The notes under the pieces: generated by a model | The model's database searches: none | Told to the model about the DNA's origin: nothing | What the model saw: the letters and a program-made list of their open reading frames with translations, nothing else | Translations under genes and position numbers: made by a program | Shown here: positions 50,291 to 61,781 of the stretch, piece by piece | How the letters are laid out: each line of letters opens with the position of its first letter | How positions within the stretch are numbered: position 1 is the first letter of the stretch | Source: Eonycteris spelaea | Taxonomy: Eukaryota > Chordata > Mammalia > Chiroptera > Pteropodidae | Direction: 5' to 3' | Assembly (NCBI GenBank): GCA_003508835.1 | Contig: PUFA01000077.1 | Coordinates: forward strand, 2,866,001 to 2,930,000 | DNA: 64,000 bases

Positions 50291-51411
50291 TGTAGCTTTT
50301 AACCACCAAATTATGGGTCTTCCCACCAATCAGTGACTCTAAAATTATTCGTGTGAAATACTTTTTGCCTCTGAAACTTAGTCTTGGAATCTTCTGAGGG
50401 TGGGAGAAAAATGATACTTGAATTGTGAACTCTGTATTTTGAGGCCCCAGAACACCCTAAAAAACTCCCAGCCAAAATTTCACAATGTGACAGGTAAAAA
50501 TTTCTCCCTCCCATTTTTCCTTTCTATTTGATCATCACTGGCACAGCCCTCTGCTTCCTCCTGTTCTGCACTTAGGTTTCTCCTGGAAACTTTGAGGTTT
50601 GACGGTCCTAAGGCTAAATACAAGCTTGAAAAAAAAAAAACCCCACAAACCCAACTATCTAGATGACCCTCAAAGGTCATTTCCTGCTCTATAGTTTTAT
50701 GATTATGTGAGTCCAATAAAGTCTACTTTAAAAGAAAATCTTAAAGCCACATACTAAATATAACTTCCTCCAGGTCTAAAAGCATGTGTGTGTGTTGACT
50801 AAGAAGTCAACCCTTCACTAGATGGGTCCTCTCTGAGGACAGCCACAGTTTCCAACCCGACTTCCCTGTCCTTGGTTTTGCACCTCTATCTTAGCAAGCT
50901 CTATCCTCTAGACTTCTCCATTGCAGTTCTATTCATGTACTGGAAACCCCAACTCCCACTCTTCATGTGATTCCCTCACAAGACAATCCCCGAAAGTCCA
51001 AGTCATTGAGTCCAGAATAGCATCCTGGGGTTTTTATTTGGACAATCAGTGATTTCTTCTGATAACCCAAAGAGCTGCAAAATGGTATAGGGAAAGGTCT
51101 TGATGCTTCATACCTTACAGCATTATTCAGGTGGGCATGCACCCTTCAAGTCAGATCTCTTTATTGGTTTTCTGAAAGACACATCTTTAAAATAAAATTT
51201 TTTTTTTAAAAAGCCCTGTTAGATGTGTTAGAACAGCACATACTTGCCCTAAACTTATTTTAATTTACAGGTAAAGCACAGTCTCTCTGAAACCTAACAA
51301 CAAAAAAGTATTTTCTAACTGCTTTTAATTTGCAAGATAACTTTTTCTTCCTTCGAAGGCAGTAAAGTTCATTATTATGCAGAGTAATCTTAAATTCCTT
51401 CCATGTTTTAG
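50291..51411. other. intron of the rightward gene
   Basis: No recognisable repeat or gene. Confidence 0.4.
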
Positions 51412-51515
51412 CTTGTATCACTTTGGACCTGATGGATAAAGAAAGGAGCCATATGTCTCCAGAAGACTGCTCCCTTAGTCATATCAAGAGAGCATTTGAA
51501 GAACCATTTAAGCAA
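51412..51515 (+). CDS. start-codon exon of the rightward gene (unidentified)
   Basis: Acceptor TTCCATGTTTTAG precedes 51412 and a strong donor, AAGCAA/GTAAGTAG, follows 51515. Codons run from 51414. The first ATG is at 51432-51434, and the frame beginning there reads MDKERSHMSPEDCSLSHIKR followed by A-F-E-E-P-F-K-Q. The ATG has G at +4 but C at -3. The exon ends at phase 0, matching the exon at 55491. The peptide is charged and helix-prone with no signal peptide or membrane segment. If the previous exon contributed coding sequence, five or six further residues would precede the Met. I do not recognise the family. Confidence 0.62.
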
Positions 51516-51639
51516 GTAAGTAGTCAGGCCCTGCGCTGGGCACTAGGAGTGGTACCATGAATAGTACAAGTTTCTTGCTCTGAGAATTGGCCTTAAAAGG
51601 CATTTATCCATTTATTTATTCACATAGCAAGTATATTCT

Positions 51640-52320
51640 GAGCACCTGCTATGTGCTAGTTACTATACTCGGTGGTGGAGAATGCTTTAGATTGAATACC
51701 CCGGAATAGAAGTCTAAGACTGAGAATTGTGAGTTGTGTGCAAAAGGTTTATTGGGTGATATTCTAGGAAGATACAGTGAAAGAAGGCGAGGACAGCAGG
51801 ATTGGGATGGGGAGAAACACACTCAGTGTGATTGCAACTGAGGCCTACTCCAGTCCTACCAGGAGCTCTGGAGCTGAGATAACCCTTTAGAGGTATTCCA
51901 AAGAAGCAAGGAGGCCAAGCCTTTGTATGCCCATGTCACCCTGTCATTGGTGGCCTGGAGTCTCTGAGAAGGGTGTTAACAACATAGACAAAGCAGGGTT
52001 TTTTTTGTAGCTTAGGGAAATACCCAGCAAGGGACAGGGCTGAGAGCCATCAGCATTCAATATCCCCAGGAGTTAAAAGGTGTGGAGAAATCTATATGAG
52101 AATATCACAACCACCACTATTAGGTTACAGCTGGAAAAAGGGAGTTAGTTGGTGGTCTGGTTGATGAGCCATAGCAGCAAATAGGTAAGTGTAAAGATGT
52201 TGTCCGTGCTGTAAAAATACAGAACTAGAGCACTTAGCCCAGTCTTAGCGGTCCTGAGAAGGATTCCCAAAGGAGGTAATGACAATGATAAGATAAAGAA
52301 TTAGTCATGTGAAGACACTG
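51640..52320. other. intron, unassigned possible repeat
   Basis: Directly before the L2 block; TGCTATGTGCTAGTTACTAT at 51648 is an L2/MIR-type tail. The stretch 51690-52110 may be an old LTR, but I could not place it. Confidence 0.3.
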
Positions 52321-52329
52321 GGTGTGGAA

Positions 52330-52870
52330 AGAAATTGTTAAAGAGGAAGAGGCTTCCTGGTAAAGGGGACAACAAGTGCAGAGGGTGAGGACATAGTGTG
52401 GGGGAACCTTACGGAGTTAGGACTGGCTGGAGTGGAAAGTGCAGTAGAAGAGGTGCAAGGTGAGGCAAAGATCTGAGGGTCTGAACCTGGACCCGAAAGA
52501 GGAGGGATAATGCCAGGTCCAGGGATCTCATCCTGATTATCCTGACAGACAGGGTTTCCAGCAGGGTGTCACATGATTGAATTTGCACCTCAGGAAGATC
52601 ATTCTGGCTGCAGGGCTGAGAAAGGAATCAGATAAAAGAGCAGCATAGGGGACCCCTATAAGTGACCTTGGAGGTGGCTACTTCCTTGGTTTCCAGAGAA
52701 AATAATGGTGACTTAAAATGGAGGCACGTCAGGTGGGATGGAAAGAAATGGATGGATTTGAGAGATATTAAGGAGGCAAAATCCATAAGGCTTGACTGAT
52801 GGATGTGGGTCTTCAGGAGGAAAGAAGAGTCAGCTCAGATTTGTCTTTGAGCCAGAGCAAGCTAGCAGGA
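52330..52870 (-). mobile_element. L2 LINE, reverse orientation
   Basis: Plus strand reads the L2 reverse complement (ACAACAAGTGCAGAGGGTGAGG, GGTGTCACATGATTGAATTTG, AAGATCATTCTGGCTGCAGGG). In an intron of the rightward gene. Confidence 0.75.
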
Positions 52871-53477
52871 GTGTTAGGGATAGATCTAAGAGAGTGTCTG
52901 ACTGAAACAAGGGAACCAATTAGAACCAAGACAAACACTGTATTTTTATACAGGGACCCATCCAGAAAAGAAAAACAAAAATAAAAACCATTTATGACCA
53001 TATTCATTTTATCCAAATGAAAATAGTAGTATAGTATTATGTGAAAGTCATATGTATATTCTCACAACTTGATTACCTTTGTTAGAAGAATGTCAGTGAG
53101 GAAATTGGCTCTGCTTTTAGCCAATTAAATATTAATATCTGGGCCAAGTTTAGACATAGCAACACAGAGGCAGCTTCTCATTTCTTTGGTTTCTATTTGT
53201 ATAGTGCGTTGGGTCTCACGAAAATTATTGTAGAGCATGTTCTTTTTATTCTTGATGCAACCCTGCAGGTAGGAATTATTACAATTCCAATATACAGAAG
53301 CAGAAACAGAGGCTCAGAGAAGTGGGATGACTTCACTTCCCAAGTGGCACAGTTGAGTCTGGAATGTTTATTCCATGCAGTGCAGCGTTTCCTGAGGATG
53401 CAGCCCCTGTTTGCCAGGTGTCACACAGAGATGCCATCGATGTGCCCACTCCCTGCTTCCTTCAGCAGCATGGGCGC

Positions 53478-53522
53478 CTCTCTCTCTCTCTCTCTCTTCC
53501 CGCTCGCTCGCTCGCTCGCTCC
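53478..53522. repeat. (CT)n followed by (GCTC)n
   Basis: About ten CT units, TTCCC, then about five GCTC units. The GCTC part is locally CpG-rich outside any island and creates chance open frames on both strands. Confidence 0.9.
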
Positions 53523-53639
53523 ACTCGCAGGATTGTCTCTCTTAGAAGCAGAGAAGCAGAGATGGGCAGGCAATGCCTTGTTCCAAGGGAGCCCTGCCCT
53601 GGGCCACCGTACCAGACAAGCTTTGGCTTGGGTACACTT

Positions 53640-53835
53640 GGCGCACAGGAGCTGAGCGAGGTAAAGCTGGTTTCTCCAGATGTAGAATCCTGTGCTCTGT
53701 AGATTCCTTCCAACCAGGTTGAGCTTGGTTTCTGGGTGATATATTATAGCCAAATGAACTAAATGTAGCTAAAAGAGCCCCCTCACAAATCAGTGGTACT
53801 GTAATCTCCAGAATCAGGTGACTCCTCCCTTAACT
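53640..53835 (+). repeat. dispersed repeat, copy A (family unknown)
   Basis: Shares CTGGTTTCTCCAGAT, AAATGAACTAAATGTAGCTAA and TGTAATCTCCAGAATCAG with copy B at 56160-56345, in the same order, orientation and similar spacing. Family not recognised. Confidence 0.45.
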
Positions 53836-54164
53836 AGAGCAGGGATGAGGACTAGAAAAAAGGGGAGGGGAGAGGAGGGAAGAAGAGGAGAGGAGGGACC
53901 CGTTTGGCTCTGAAACTGCCCCTTCAGGCTGCAATCTCTGACCCCACAATGACTTCCTTTTTGGCAGGCACTTCCAGTGACAGATTTTCAAAATGTAACG
54001 TGAAGGGAGCTTATTTCTTAATCAGGCAATTTAGAAATAAGAGATATAATTAAATATGATTATGGATAAGCTTAAAGTTAATTTTCTGAATATAAACATA
54101 CAGGTACAAGTGTACACTCTTTAGGTTTATTCATTAGTCCCTTCACAAGCACTTTGTAGTCTTT

Positions 54165-54790
54165 TTACCACAGCTTTATTGAGATGTAATTGACATGTAA
54201 CCTGGTGCAGGTTTAAGGTGTACAATGTGTCAATTTGTTACATTTATATTTTGCAAAATGACATCATAGTGTTAGCTAACACCTCCATCACATCCATAAT
54301 TACCATTTTTTGTGTGTGTATGGTGAGAACATTTAAGATTTATTCTCTTAGCAACTTTCAAGCATAAAATACAGAGTTATTAACAATATTCACCATGCTG
54401 TACTTTAGATCCCAAGAACTTATTTTTCCTTTAACTAGATGTTTGTACCCCATTTTCCCTATCCCCAGCCCTTGGTACCCCCACTCTACTCTGTTTCTAC
54501 AAGTTCAGCTTTTTCAGATTTTACCTATAAAGTGATATTATACAGTGTCTGTCTTTCTCTGTCTGATTTATTTCACTTAGCATAATACCCTCAAGGTCCA
54601 TCCATGTTACCTCAAATGACAAGATTTCCTTCTTTCGCATTGTTGAATAATATTCCACTATGTGTGTGTAGATGTGTGTATATATACATACATACCACAT
54701 CTTCTTTATCCACTCGCTAGTTGAGGACGCTTACCTTGTTACTATGTCTTGCCTATTGTGAATAATGCTGTCATGGACATAGGAAAAGCA
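54165..54790 (-). mobile_element. L1 3' end, reverse orientation
   Basis: The plus strand reads the reverse complement of a mid-age mammalian L1 3' end (GCTTTATTGAGATGTAATTG, GTTAGCTAACACCTCCATCA, CCCTCAAGGTCCATCCATG, GAATAATATTCCACTATGTG). It carries a short GT/AT tract. Confidence 0.85.
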
Positions 54791-55324
54791 CTTCGTAAAA
54801 GTACGTTGTCATCTTCCTTAGCACCTTCTCCTCTGAAGCCAACCTCTATCCTGAGCTGCCTTATTGACTTCTGAAGTTCCGTGATCTGATCTCTGAAATG
54901 ACCATCAAAATAAGCAGAGAATTACCCTTGGTATTATAAATGCTGGTGTAGAGAGTTGCAAAATACCTCTAATTTCAGTTGTAAAAGTAATAGTTATAAT
55001 ATAAACAACTACTATTTATTGAACATTTGCTATTAACCAAACTCTCAGCTAAGAACTTTATGTACACTAACTCAATGATAGATAGGTTGGGATTCAATTA
55101 TATTACAATATAAGGATTTTGTGACTTTTATAACAACAATTTAACCTTTACCTCCCTTTTTTTTTTTCATTGCCTTTATCGAGATCTTTGAATTGTAACC
55201 TCTGTTCAGGACTCAAAATGCTGATTTTATGCCATTATTTACACTCTCTGTGAAGTAGGGAGGATGCTACTTCTTACACTTTTACACTTTTCACATAGGT
55301 ACGTCAAAGTGATTGCTCTCTGTT

Positions 55325-55368
55325 TTTGTTGTTGTTGTTGTTGTTGTTTGTTTTGTTTTGTTTTGTTT
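55325..55368. repeat. (TTG)n then (TTTTG)n microsatellite
   Basis: Eight TTG-type units followed by TTTTG units, about 120 bases upstream of the coding exon at 55491. Confidence 0.9.
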
Positions 55369-55490
55369 GCCACCATGCTCCTGCTTTCTCCCTAGGGAGA
55401 TTGTTCTTAAGGACATGGCTTAGGCCAAGCAATACTCCAAAGGCAGCTATTCTCAATGATTTTTCTCTCTAACACTATTCCTATTGGTAG

Positions 55491-55612
55491 AAACACATTT
55501 TGACAAAACTGTCAACTCAGAAGCTGTCTCAAATGACTGTAGAATGGCTAAGACAGGCGACAGATGACATAGGATTCCCAGCACAGCCCAATGACACCTC
55601 TCACTCTTCTAG
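55491..55612 (+). CDS. second coding exon, rightward gene
   Basis: Acceptor CTATTCCTATTGGTAG precedes 55491 and donor TCTAG/GTAGGC follows 55612. The 122-nt exon joins in phase to the exon at 51412-51515 and adds 40 residues plus two bases; it includes KLSTQKLSQMTVEWLRQATD followed by D-I-G-F-P-A-Q-P. Balanced composition and single Trp look coding; the middle is probably helical. The next exon must begin with one base completing a codon after AG; I could not identify it in the remaining 8.4 kb, so it may lie outside the window. Confidence 0.65.
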
Positions 55613-55744
55613 GTAGGCATATGCCACACTATAATAGAAATAATCTTGGGTTCATTCTAATTTGTTTAATTTTAAAATTAAGTTGCTATGAATCCTATTT
55701 CACAAACTCAATAGTACAAACATGTCACACTTGTATGTAGAAAA

Positions 55745-56085
55745 CTGTAAGGAACACACCAGGGAAAAAAAGAGAAAACCTTCTGGAAATAATAAATGAG
55801 TTCAGCAAGGTCACAGGATACAAGATCAATATACAAAAATCAATTTTAATTTTATACGCTGACAATGAGCAATCTGAAAATGAAATTAGAAAACAATTCT
55901 TTTCATAATACTACCAAAAAAGTATTTAGGAATAAATTTAACAAAAGAAGTGCAAGACTAGTCACAGAAATTACAGAACATTGGTGACATATATTAAAGA
56001 ACTAAATAAATGAAGAGACATGCCGTATTCTGAATCAAAAGATGTTAGTTCTCCTCAGTCACTATCAAAATCCCAGCAGATATCC
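55745..56085 (+). mobile_element. L1 ORF2 fragment, part 1
   Basis: ORF2 text such as GGATACAAGATCAATATACA and ATACTACCAAAAAAGTATTTAGG. It stops at about 56085, where unrelated sequence begins; L1 sequence from further 3' resumes at about 56390. Confidence 0.8.
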
Positions 56086-56159
56086 TTGCTGGGACCACTC
56101 TTCTGCCCTCATGAGAAGGCCCTATGCTGCTTCTCTCCTGGGCCATCCCGTTAGCCAGA

Positions 56160-56345
56160 AGCTGGGCCAGAATCGTTGGTTTCTCCAGATTCAGATCTTT
56201 ATACTTTGTAAAGGTTGAGAAGCTTTAGGTGAAATTGGCTTTCCAGTTATTATGTATATTATGTTACAGATAAATGAACTGAATGTAACTAAAGAAGGTC
56301 CTTGTACATCCTGAGTGAGCAGATATTGTAACCATCTAGAGTCAG
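56160..56345 (+). repeat. dispersed repeat, copy B, inside a split L1
   Basis: TTGGTTTCTCCAGAT, AAATGAACTGAATGTAACTAA and TGTAACCATCTAGAGTCAG correspond to copy A. It lies within the block separating the two L1 parts, so it probably inserted into, or with a rearrangement of, that L1. Confidence 0.45.
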
Positions 56346-56389
56346 AAGGGCTGAAAAAACATCATCAATCAAATGAAAGGACAAACTAC

Positions 56390-57345
56390 AGACTAGCTTG
56401 AGAAAAGTGCTATAAATCATATATATCTTATAAAGGACTTATGTCCAGAACATATTTAAAAAAAGAAAAAAAATCCTCTTGCATCTCAAAAATAAGACAA
56501 ACAAGCCAATTAATACATAAGCACAATACCTGAACAGATTTTTCATTAGAGAAGATATATAGAGGGCTAATAAGTACAATACAAGGTGCCCAACATCATC
56601 AGTTATTAGGGATATACAATTTAAAACCACAATAAGATACCACTTCCTGTGCACTAGATCGTTATAATAAAAAAGAGACAAAAGCAGGTGTTGAAAAGGA
56701 TATGGAGAAACTGGAATGCTCACATATTGCTTATAGGGTTGTAACATAGTGTAACTATTTGGAAAACAGGTTTTTAGTTTCTTAAAAAGCTACCATATGA
56801 CCCAGCAATTCCACACCTGTGTATCTACTCCCCCCAAAATGAAAATATGTACACAAAAAGACTTTTATATGATTATTCATAGCATTATTATAACACAAAA
56901 ACTCCAAACTAGATCCAAATGACCATCAACTTGTGAATGCATAAACGAAATGTAGTATATCCATACATTGCAATCCTCCTCAGCAATAAAATGAATTGAA
57001 TTTCTCATGGATGAACCTCAAGAACATTATGCTAAGTGAAGGAATTCAGAAACAAAGGGTTACATATTGGGTGATTCTCTATATATGAAATATCCAGAAG
57101 AGGCTAATCTATAGGGACATAAAGCAGATTAGTGGTTGTTGGGACTGGAACTGGGGGCAAGAATTGGCTGTAAATAGGCAGAGGAGTTGGGGGGACTTGG
57201 AGTAATGAAACTGTTTTAAAACTGGATTGTGGTGATTATTTACACATCTGTAAAAAATTTACAAAAAGCCAATGACTCTTGCAGTGGGGGGATTCTTTGA
57301 ATTTTATACTTCAGTAAAGCTGTTAAATAAAACTAACCAAGGATC
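56390..57345 (+). mobile_element. L1 ORF2/3' end, part 2
   Basis: Continues with ORF2 and 3' UTR sequence (TAAGGACTTATGTCCAGAAC-like start, CAGTTATTAGGGATATACAA, CCAGCAATTCCACACCTGTG, CTAAGTGAAGGAATTCAG). Not contiguous in the consensus with part 1, so an internal deletion accompanies the inserted block at 56090-56345. Open frames on the minus strand (56439-56747) are shadows. Confidence 0.8.
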
Positions 57346-57649
57346 AATGAAGAGTGAGAGGTACAGATAAAACACGTTTGGCAATATATTGATAATTCTT
57401 GAGACTGGATGGGGGGTGATGAGGGCTCATTATACTCTTCCTTTTCACCCTTAGTGCATATTTGAAATTTTTGTAATAAAGAATGAAAAGGAAATGATAA
57501 AGAGAGAATGTCACACTGCTTTATTTCTTTAAATGAAATAAAATCTGACTCACAGTCTTTATATCACAAGGCTGGAGGAAAATTTAACCTGTCATTATAG
57601 AGGCCCCTTGTTAGGGTCAGTCAGCAATCTGGGAGGCTCATGGCATGCT

Positions 57650-57877
57650 TCAGGCCAGCAGGGCCATAGTGATATGACCATTATCTGGTATGAATGGTCT
57701 TTTGAAAGAAGTCAGCAATGTTGCATTTATGCCAAGGTTGTAGCAGGAATCTTTTCTGAGGTCTGTGAGCCTCCCTAGGGCCAGTCTAGGCACAGGATCC
57801 TGGGCATCGTTCCTCTCTAAGTCTTCGTCCATGTATTCCCAAGGCGGGTGTGACTTTTTGACATCAGGTTGAACCAC
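57650..57877 (-). pseudogene. isolated minus-strand open frame, possible retrocopy or transposon ORF fragment
   Basis: The minus strand is open for 75 codons with protein-like content (K-K-S-H-P-P-W-E-Y-M-D-E-D-L-E-R-N-D near the start; S-F-K-R-P-F-I-P-D-N-G-H near the end). About 120 bases further in the same direction, AATAAA occurs near 57537-57542. There are no convincing splice sites and it is antisense to the rightward gene. A processed pseudogene fragment or a degraded DNA-transposon ORF is possible; I cannot name a parent. Confidence 0.25.
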
Positions 57878-58284
57878 AGACCTACTGCCCCTTCTCAGTC
57901 ATGGGAGTAACCTCCAAGCTCTTCCCAGTTCTCTTATCTTAACCTCTTCCCTGGATTTCGGCTTTCACAGTGACCAGGAAAGGGGTCCATCTTTGCAGCC
58001 ACTTTTTTAGGTTGTGTTAATGCACCTGAGGTATGGATTCAAAAAAATGTTTTCTGATTTAAATGCATGTGTGTATGTGTGAAATACAGAGCATAATGCA
58101 AAAGGAACTTTCACCTTTTCGAGTTGGACCAGCGTGCAAGCCTCTGTGCATTCACTCATTTAATCATTCATAAAACAAATATGCATTGAGACCGCTGAGT
58201 AGTGCCAGGCACTATTAGCAGCACCAGAAATATAGCCCTGAACAAAGCCCATAAAGCTCTGTTTTTATGCAACTTAGACCCTAG

Positions 58285-58445
58285 GGCTTAGATTTCCAAA
58301 CTTTAATGTGCATGAGAATCTCATGGCGATATTGTCGACGTGTGGATTCTGACCCTGTCACCAGCGTGCTGTGTGAGGTCTGCTGGAGCTGACTCCCCTG
58401 GGGTGGCAGCGTTGCTGGTACTCAAAGCACAATGAGCTGCAAGGT
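58285..58445 (+). mobile_element. MER-type hAT fragment
   Basis: ATTTCCAAACTTTAATGTGC and GAATCTCATGGCG fit the beginning of a MER5/MER20-like element; the remainder is diverged. Confidence 0.45.
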
Positions 58446-59227
58446 CCTAGTGTGGAAAATGAGAAACCCTTGGAAAACACAAAAAGTTATCATTCACAAC
58501 TTTTCATACTGAATTATTTACAGCATGCTTCTCGTCTGTGCTGAGGGATGGTCACTAACACACTCTGCCCTGAGGGGCTCCACACTTGTCACTTGCTCCC
58601 CAAGTAAATTATTTCTCTCTCTTGTCATGGAGGCCACCCTGGCCAAGCAGCCTACATAGACCACACCCTATGTTTACACGCGCAGTGTAAACAGTGATTA
58701 ATTCACAGGTCAGGACTTATATGTCAGCCTTTCTTTAGGGATCTGATCCTGTTTTGTGCTTCAGAGGCCCGTCTGGCAGGTATCAAAGGTGTATCTAGGT
58801 CTTTGGAGCTGAATCGGAGTTTTTTCCTGGTCTTATATTTGTACTCTTTCCTGCTCAGCCCTCCTAGGTTATAGCTAGTGTTAATGGGAAAGAATGGGGT
58901 GGGAGGGAAGTGCTTTATATTTTGCTTATTTTTTATGTCTTATTTCCCCCTTGAAAGCAATATCCTTGTGTTTGTGTGATTGTCGCTCAGTGGGCTAGTT
59001 CTCTGTGGACCCTGTGATTGTGGTTCAAAATAGCAGACTTCCTAAATAGTGAGGTTCCTCAGGAATTCACCCAGCCACCTTCTGGTGTAAGGTGCTGCAA
59101 GCTTAAGCAATTCTGCTTCTAGGAATCCACTCTAATGAAATCACTGGACTGGCAATCAAAACGATCTGTGAAAGGAAGTTCTTCGCAGCATTATTATAAT
59201 AGTAAACACTTGGGAAACAAGTCCTTA

Positions 59228-59725
59228 ATATCTGTATTAGTTTCCTGTTGCTGCTGTAATAAATTACTTAAATTTAGTGACTTTAAATAACACAAACATA
59301 TTCTCTTACAGTTCTGAAGCTCAGAAGTCTGAAATCAGTTTTCTTCTGGGTTTAAGTTAAGGGGACAAGGCTGATTTGTTCTGGCGTCCCGAGGGATAAT
59401 TGCTCCCTCGTCTGTTTCAGCTCTGTGGGCTGACCACGTTCCTTGGCTTCTGGCCCCCTTCCTCCATCTTCAAAGCACGTAGCTTCAACCTCCACTTCTG
59501 TCATAATGTTGCCTTCTCCTCTGGCTGTTAAAGGACTGTCGTGATTTCATCAGGTCCATGATGATCACCTAAGATAATATCCTCATTTTTTTCATCTTCA
59601 TTTCTTAAAATGAACATCCTAGCTCACATCTACAAAGTCCCTTTTTGCCATTAAAGGTCACATTCACAAGTTTCCAGGGTTAGGCTATGGACATATGTGG
59701 GAGACCATAATTCAATTTACTATAG
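59228..59725 (+). mobile_element. LTR-type repeat (group A of three)
   Basis: TGTATTAGTTTCCTGTTGC, CTTACAGTTCTGAAGC, TTCCTCCATCTTCAAAGC and GGCTATGGACATATGTGGG are the family's hallmarks. The best preserved of the three. Confidence 0.7.
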
Positions 59726-59829
59726 TATCAAACCAAAGGAAGTCATTAATTGTGTTATATTTATTCAATGGAATATTATGCAGCCATTAAATCTTCTTGA
59801 ATAACAGTTAATGAAAACAAAATTATCAT

Positions 59830-60140
59830 AATTTATTCAATGTTCATTTACCAAGTCTAACACTTCTGACACTCCAGGTCTTGTTCAGAGCACTGGGAGA
59901 TGGTCAAGGTGGAGGTCAAGCTCTCTTGCATCTTATATCCTAGGCAAGGAGATAGTAAACAAGCAAACAAATTGATAACTGCTATAAAGCAAACCAGGGG
60001 TAACGAAGGCGACCCTGCATAGGGAATCAAGGAAGGCTTTCTGAAGAGGTTTCATTTCCATTGAGACCTGATGAAGAGAAGGAGCCAGCGGACCAGTGAG
60101 CAGTGTGTGGAAAGAGGCTTCTTGAAGACACTTGCAATGG
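59830..60140 (-). mobile_element. L2 fragment, reverse orientation
   Basis: Includes GGAAGGCTTTCTGAAGAGG and GAGACCTGATGAAGAGAAGGAG, as in reverse L2. A further diverged portion may extend to about 60640. Confidence 0.55.
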
Positions 60141-60699
60141 AGACAGACTCTGCAGCTTACCTTCTTTGACTTTTGACTTTTGCCCTTTTACCTGTCTCTT
60201 CTCTTTCTCTCTGGAACATGGGCAAGATCCAGGAGATGGACCAGGCCTTGCAACCATGAGTCTGAGATCTTTCGACTAAGGATTTGGGAGCATGAAGATA
60301 AAATGTACCTGGGATCTGGAGGGCTTCATGTAGCTGCTACGCTCATTCTGAAACACCTGCCTTCAGATCTCCGTTTGGTCTGGCCACTCTAACAAGGGTT
60401 CCATGACATGAGTTGGAATCCAAGCCGTAAATGATAAATATAGTAAGAAATTTATATTTTGTTCTGTGTGTAATTGGAAATCACTAGAGCATTTTACACA
60501 AGAGAGCTATGTGATCTGATATATACTTGCAACAAATGATCGTATTTGCTATATAAAGACTAGAAGAAACATTAAGTAGATGATCTCTGCAATAAATCAG
60601 CAGAGAGATGATGCTAGCTTAGACTAAGGTTATGAAGGTAAAGATACAGAGTTTGAATATGTTTTTTAAAGTTAAAAAAGGAAGCAAAACTGGATATAC

Positions 60700-60845
60700 A
60701 TTAAGATAATGTTTATTAAATATCTGTTATATGCCAGACAAGGTTCTAAAGACATTACATGTACTAACTCACTCATTTATCCTTACATTAGTCCTGTGAA
60801 GCAGACATTATTTTTATTTGCATTTTACAGATAAGGTTACGCACT
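60700..60845 (-). mobile_element. MIR SINE fragment, reverse orientation
   Basis: TATGCCAGACAAGGTTCTAA, CCTTACATTAGTCCTGTG and TTTGCATTTTACAGATAAGG; cut short before the CT/GT tract. Confidence 0.65.
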
Positions 60846-60863
60846 TTTATAGTAATTGATGGA

Positions 60864-60866
<3 letters not shown>

Positions 60867-60934
<68 letters not shown>

Positions 60935-60937
60935 TGT
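60867..60937. repeat. (CT)n-(GT)n compound microsatellite
   Basis: About 25 CT units directly joined to about 10 GT units; likely highly polymorphic. Confidence 0.95.
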
Positions 60938-61616
60938 CTATGTGTTATAGAGGGAGTTTTCTAGTGATAAGTGCATGGGTGTGAGTGAGTAGATGGGGGA
61001 TACAGATAGAGACATCCTAGAAAAAAAGACTGGAAGGAAATATACTATATATGTTAGAAATCTTATCTTCAAGAAATAGGATTATGTGCAAAGTCTCTTC
61101 ACATTCTTTTCATTTTTCAGTATTTCTGCAGTGAACATGTGTTACTTTTATTTACAGAAAATAATTAAAATATAAAAGATAATGTGGTTTAGCATTGTGG
61201 TGTTTAGAATCAGATTTACTGTCATAAGTTATTTTTATCAGAGAGAAAGGGTAATAGTATAGCTATCGTGGCTGATGCAGAAATCATACTAGCCTGAGCT
61301 GTAGAAGTTAAGTCATGAGCAGGTTAGGTTTCTAGACCTCTGGGCCACAATTACAACTTCCTCAACCCAGCCCAGTTCTCTGTCTGCTAACTGGTGATGT
61401 CTTCTAGGAATAGTCCTATTCAAATTACCCAACTTTTCAGCTTTTCCAAACCCTAGTGTTGTAGAGAAGCAGCTCTTTAACACACAGTCAGCCTGTTTGT
61501 TTAAACGTGCTCTTCTTGTCTGGATTCTGGATGGCAATTTGGCTTTCTGTGAAGAATTTCTCTTGTCAGACATGATGTCATGTCATTTATTTTGGAGAAC
61601 CCTCAGGGAAATAGTA

Positions 61617-61618
<2 letters not shown>

Positions 61619-61661
<43 letters not shown>
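61619..61661. repeat. (GT)n microsatellite
   Basis: About 21 GT units ending 9 bases before the candidate acceptor at 61670. Confidence 0.95.
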
Positions 61662-61667
<6 letters not shown>

Positions 61668-61670
61668 CAG

Positions 61671-61781
61671 AATAGCAAGTCACTAGAAGGTGAATTCGCT
61701 TATCAAATTCGTTGTCCGCGATGCTATTTAAAGAAACACCACAAAAACTACTCCTATGCACCCTTTTGCCAGAGTCAGAAA
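61671..61781 (+). CDS. candidate exon behind a GT-repeat tract (uncertain)
   Basis: TAAATTGCAG, directly after a 43-bp (GT)n tract, is followed by 111 bases open in one frame and a GTAAGG donor. The 37 residues (N-S-K-S-L-E-G-E-F-A... C-P-R-C-Y-L-K-K-H-H...) contain a C-x2-C pair. Its phase 0 start does not fit the phase 2 end of the exon at 55491-55612, so it would need another exon in between. A chance splice-like pair is likely. Confidence 0.2.

Noticed and set aside
53197..53655. 152-codon plus-strand open frame
   Set aside because: Runs through (CT)n and (GCTC)n microsatellites and a MIR-like start; composition artefact.
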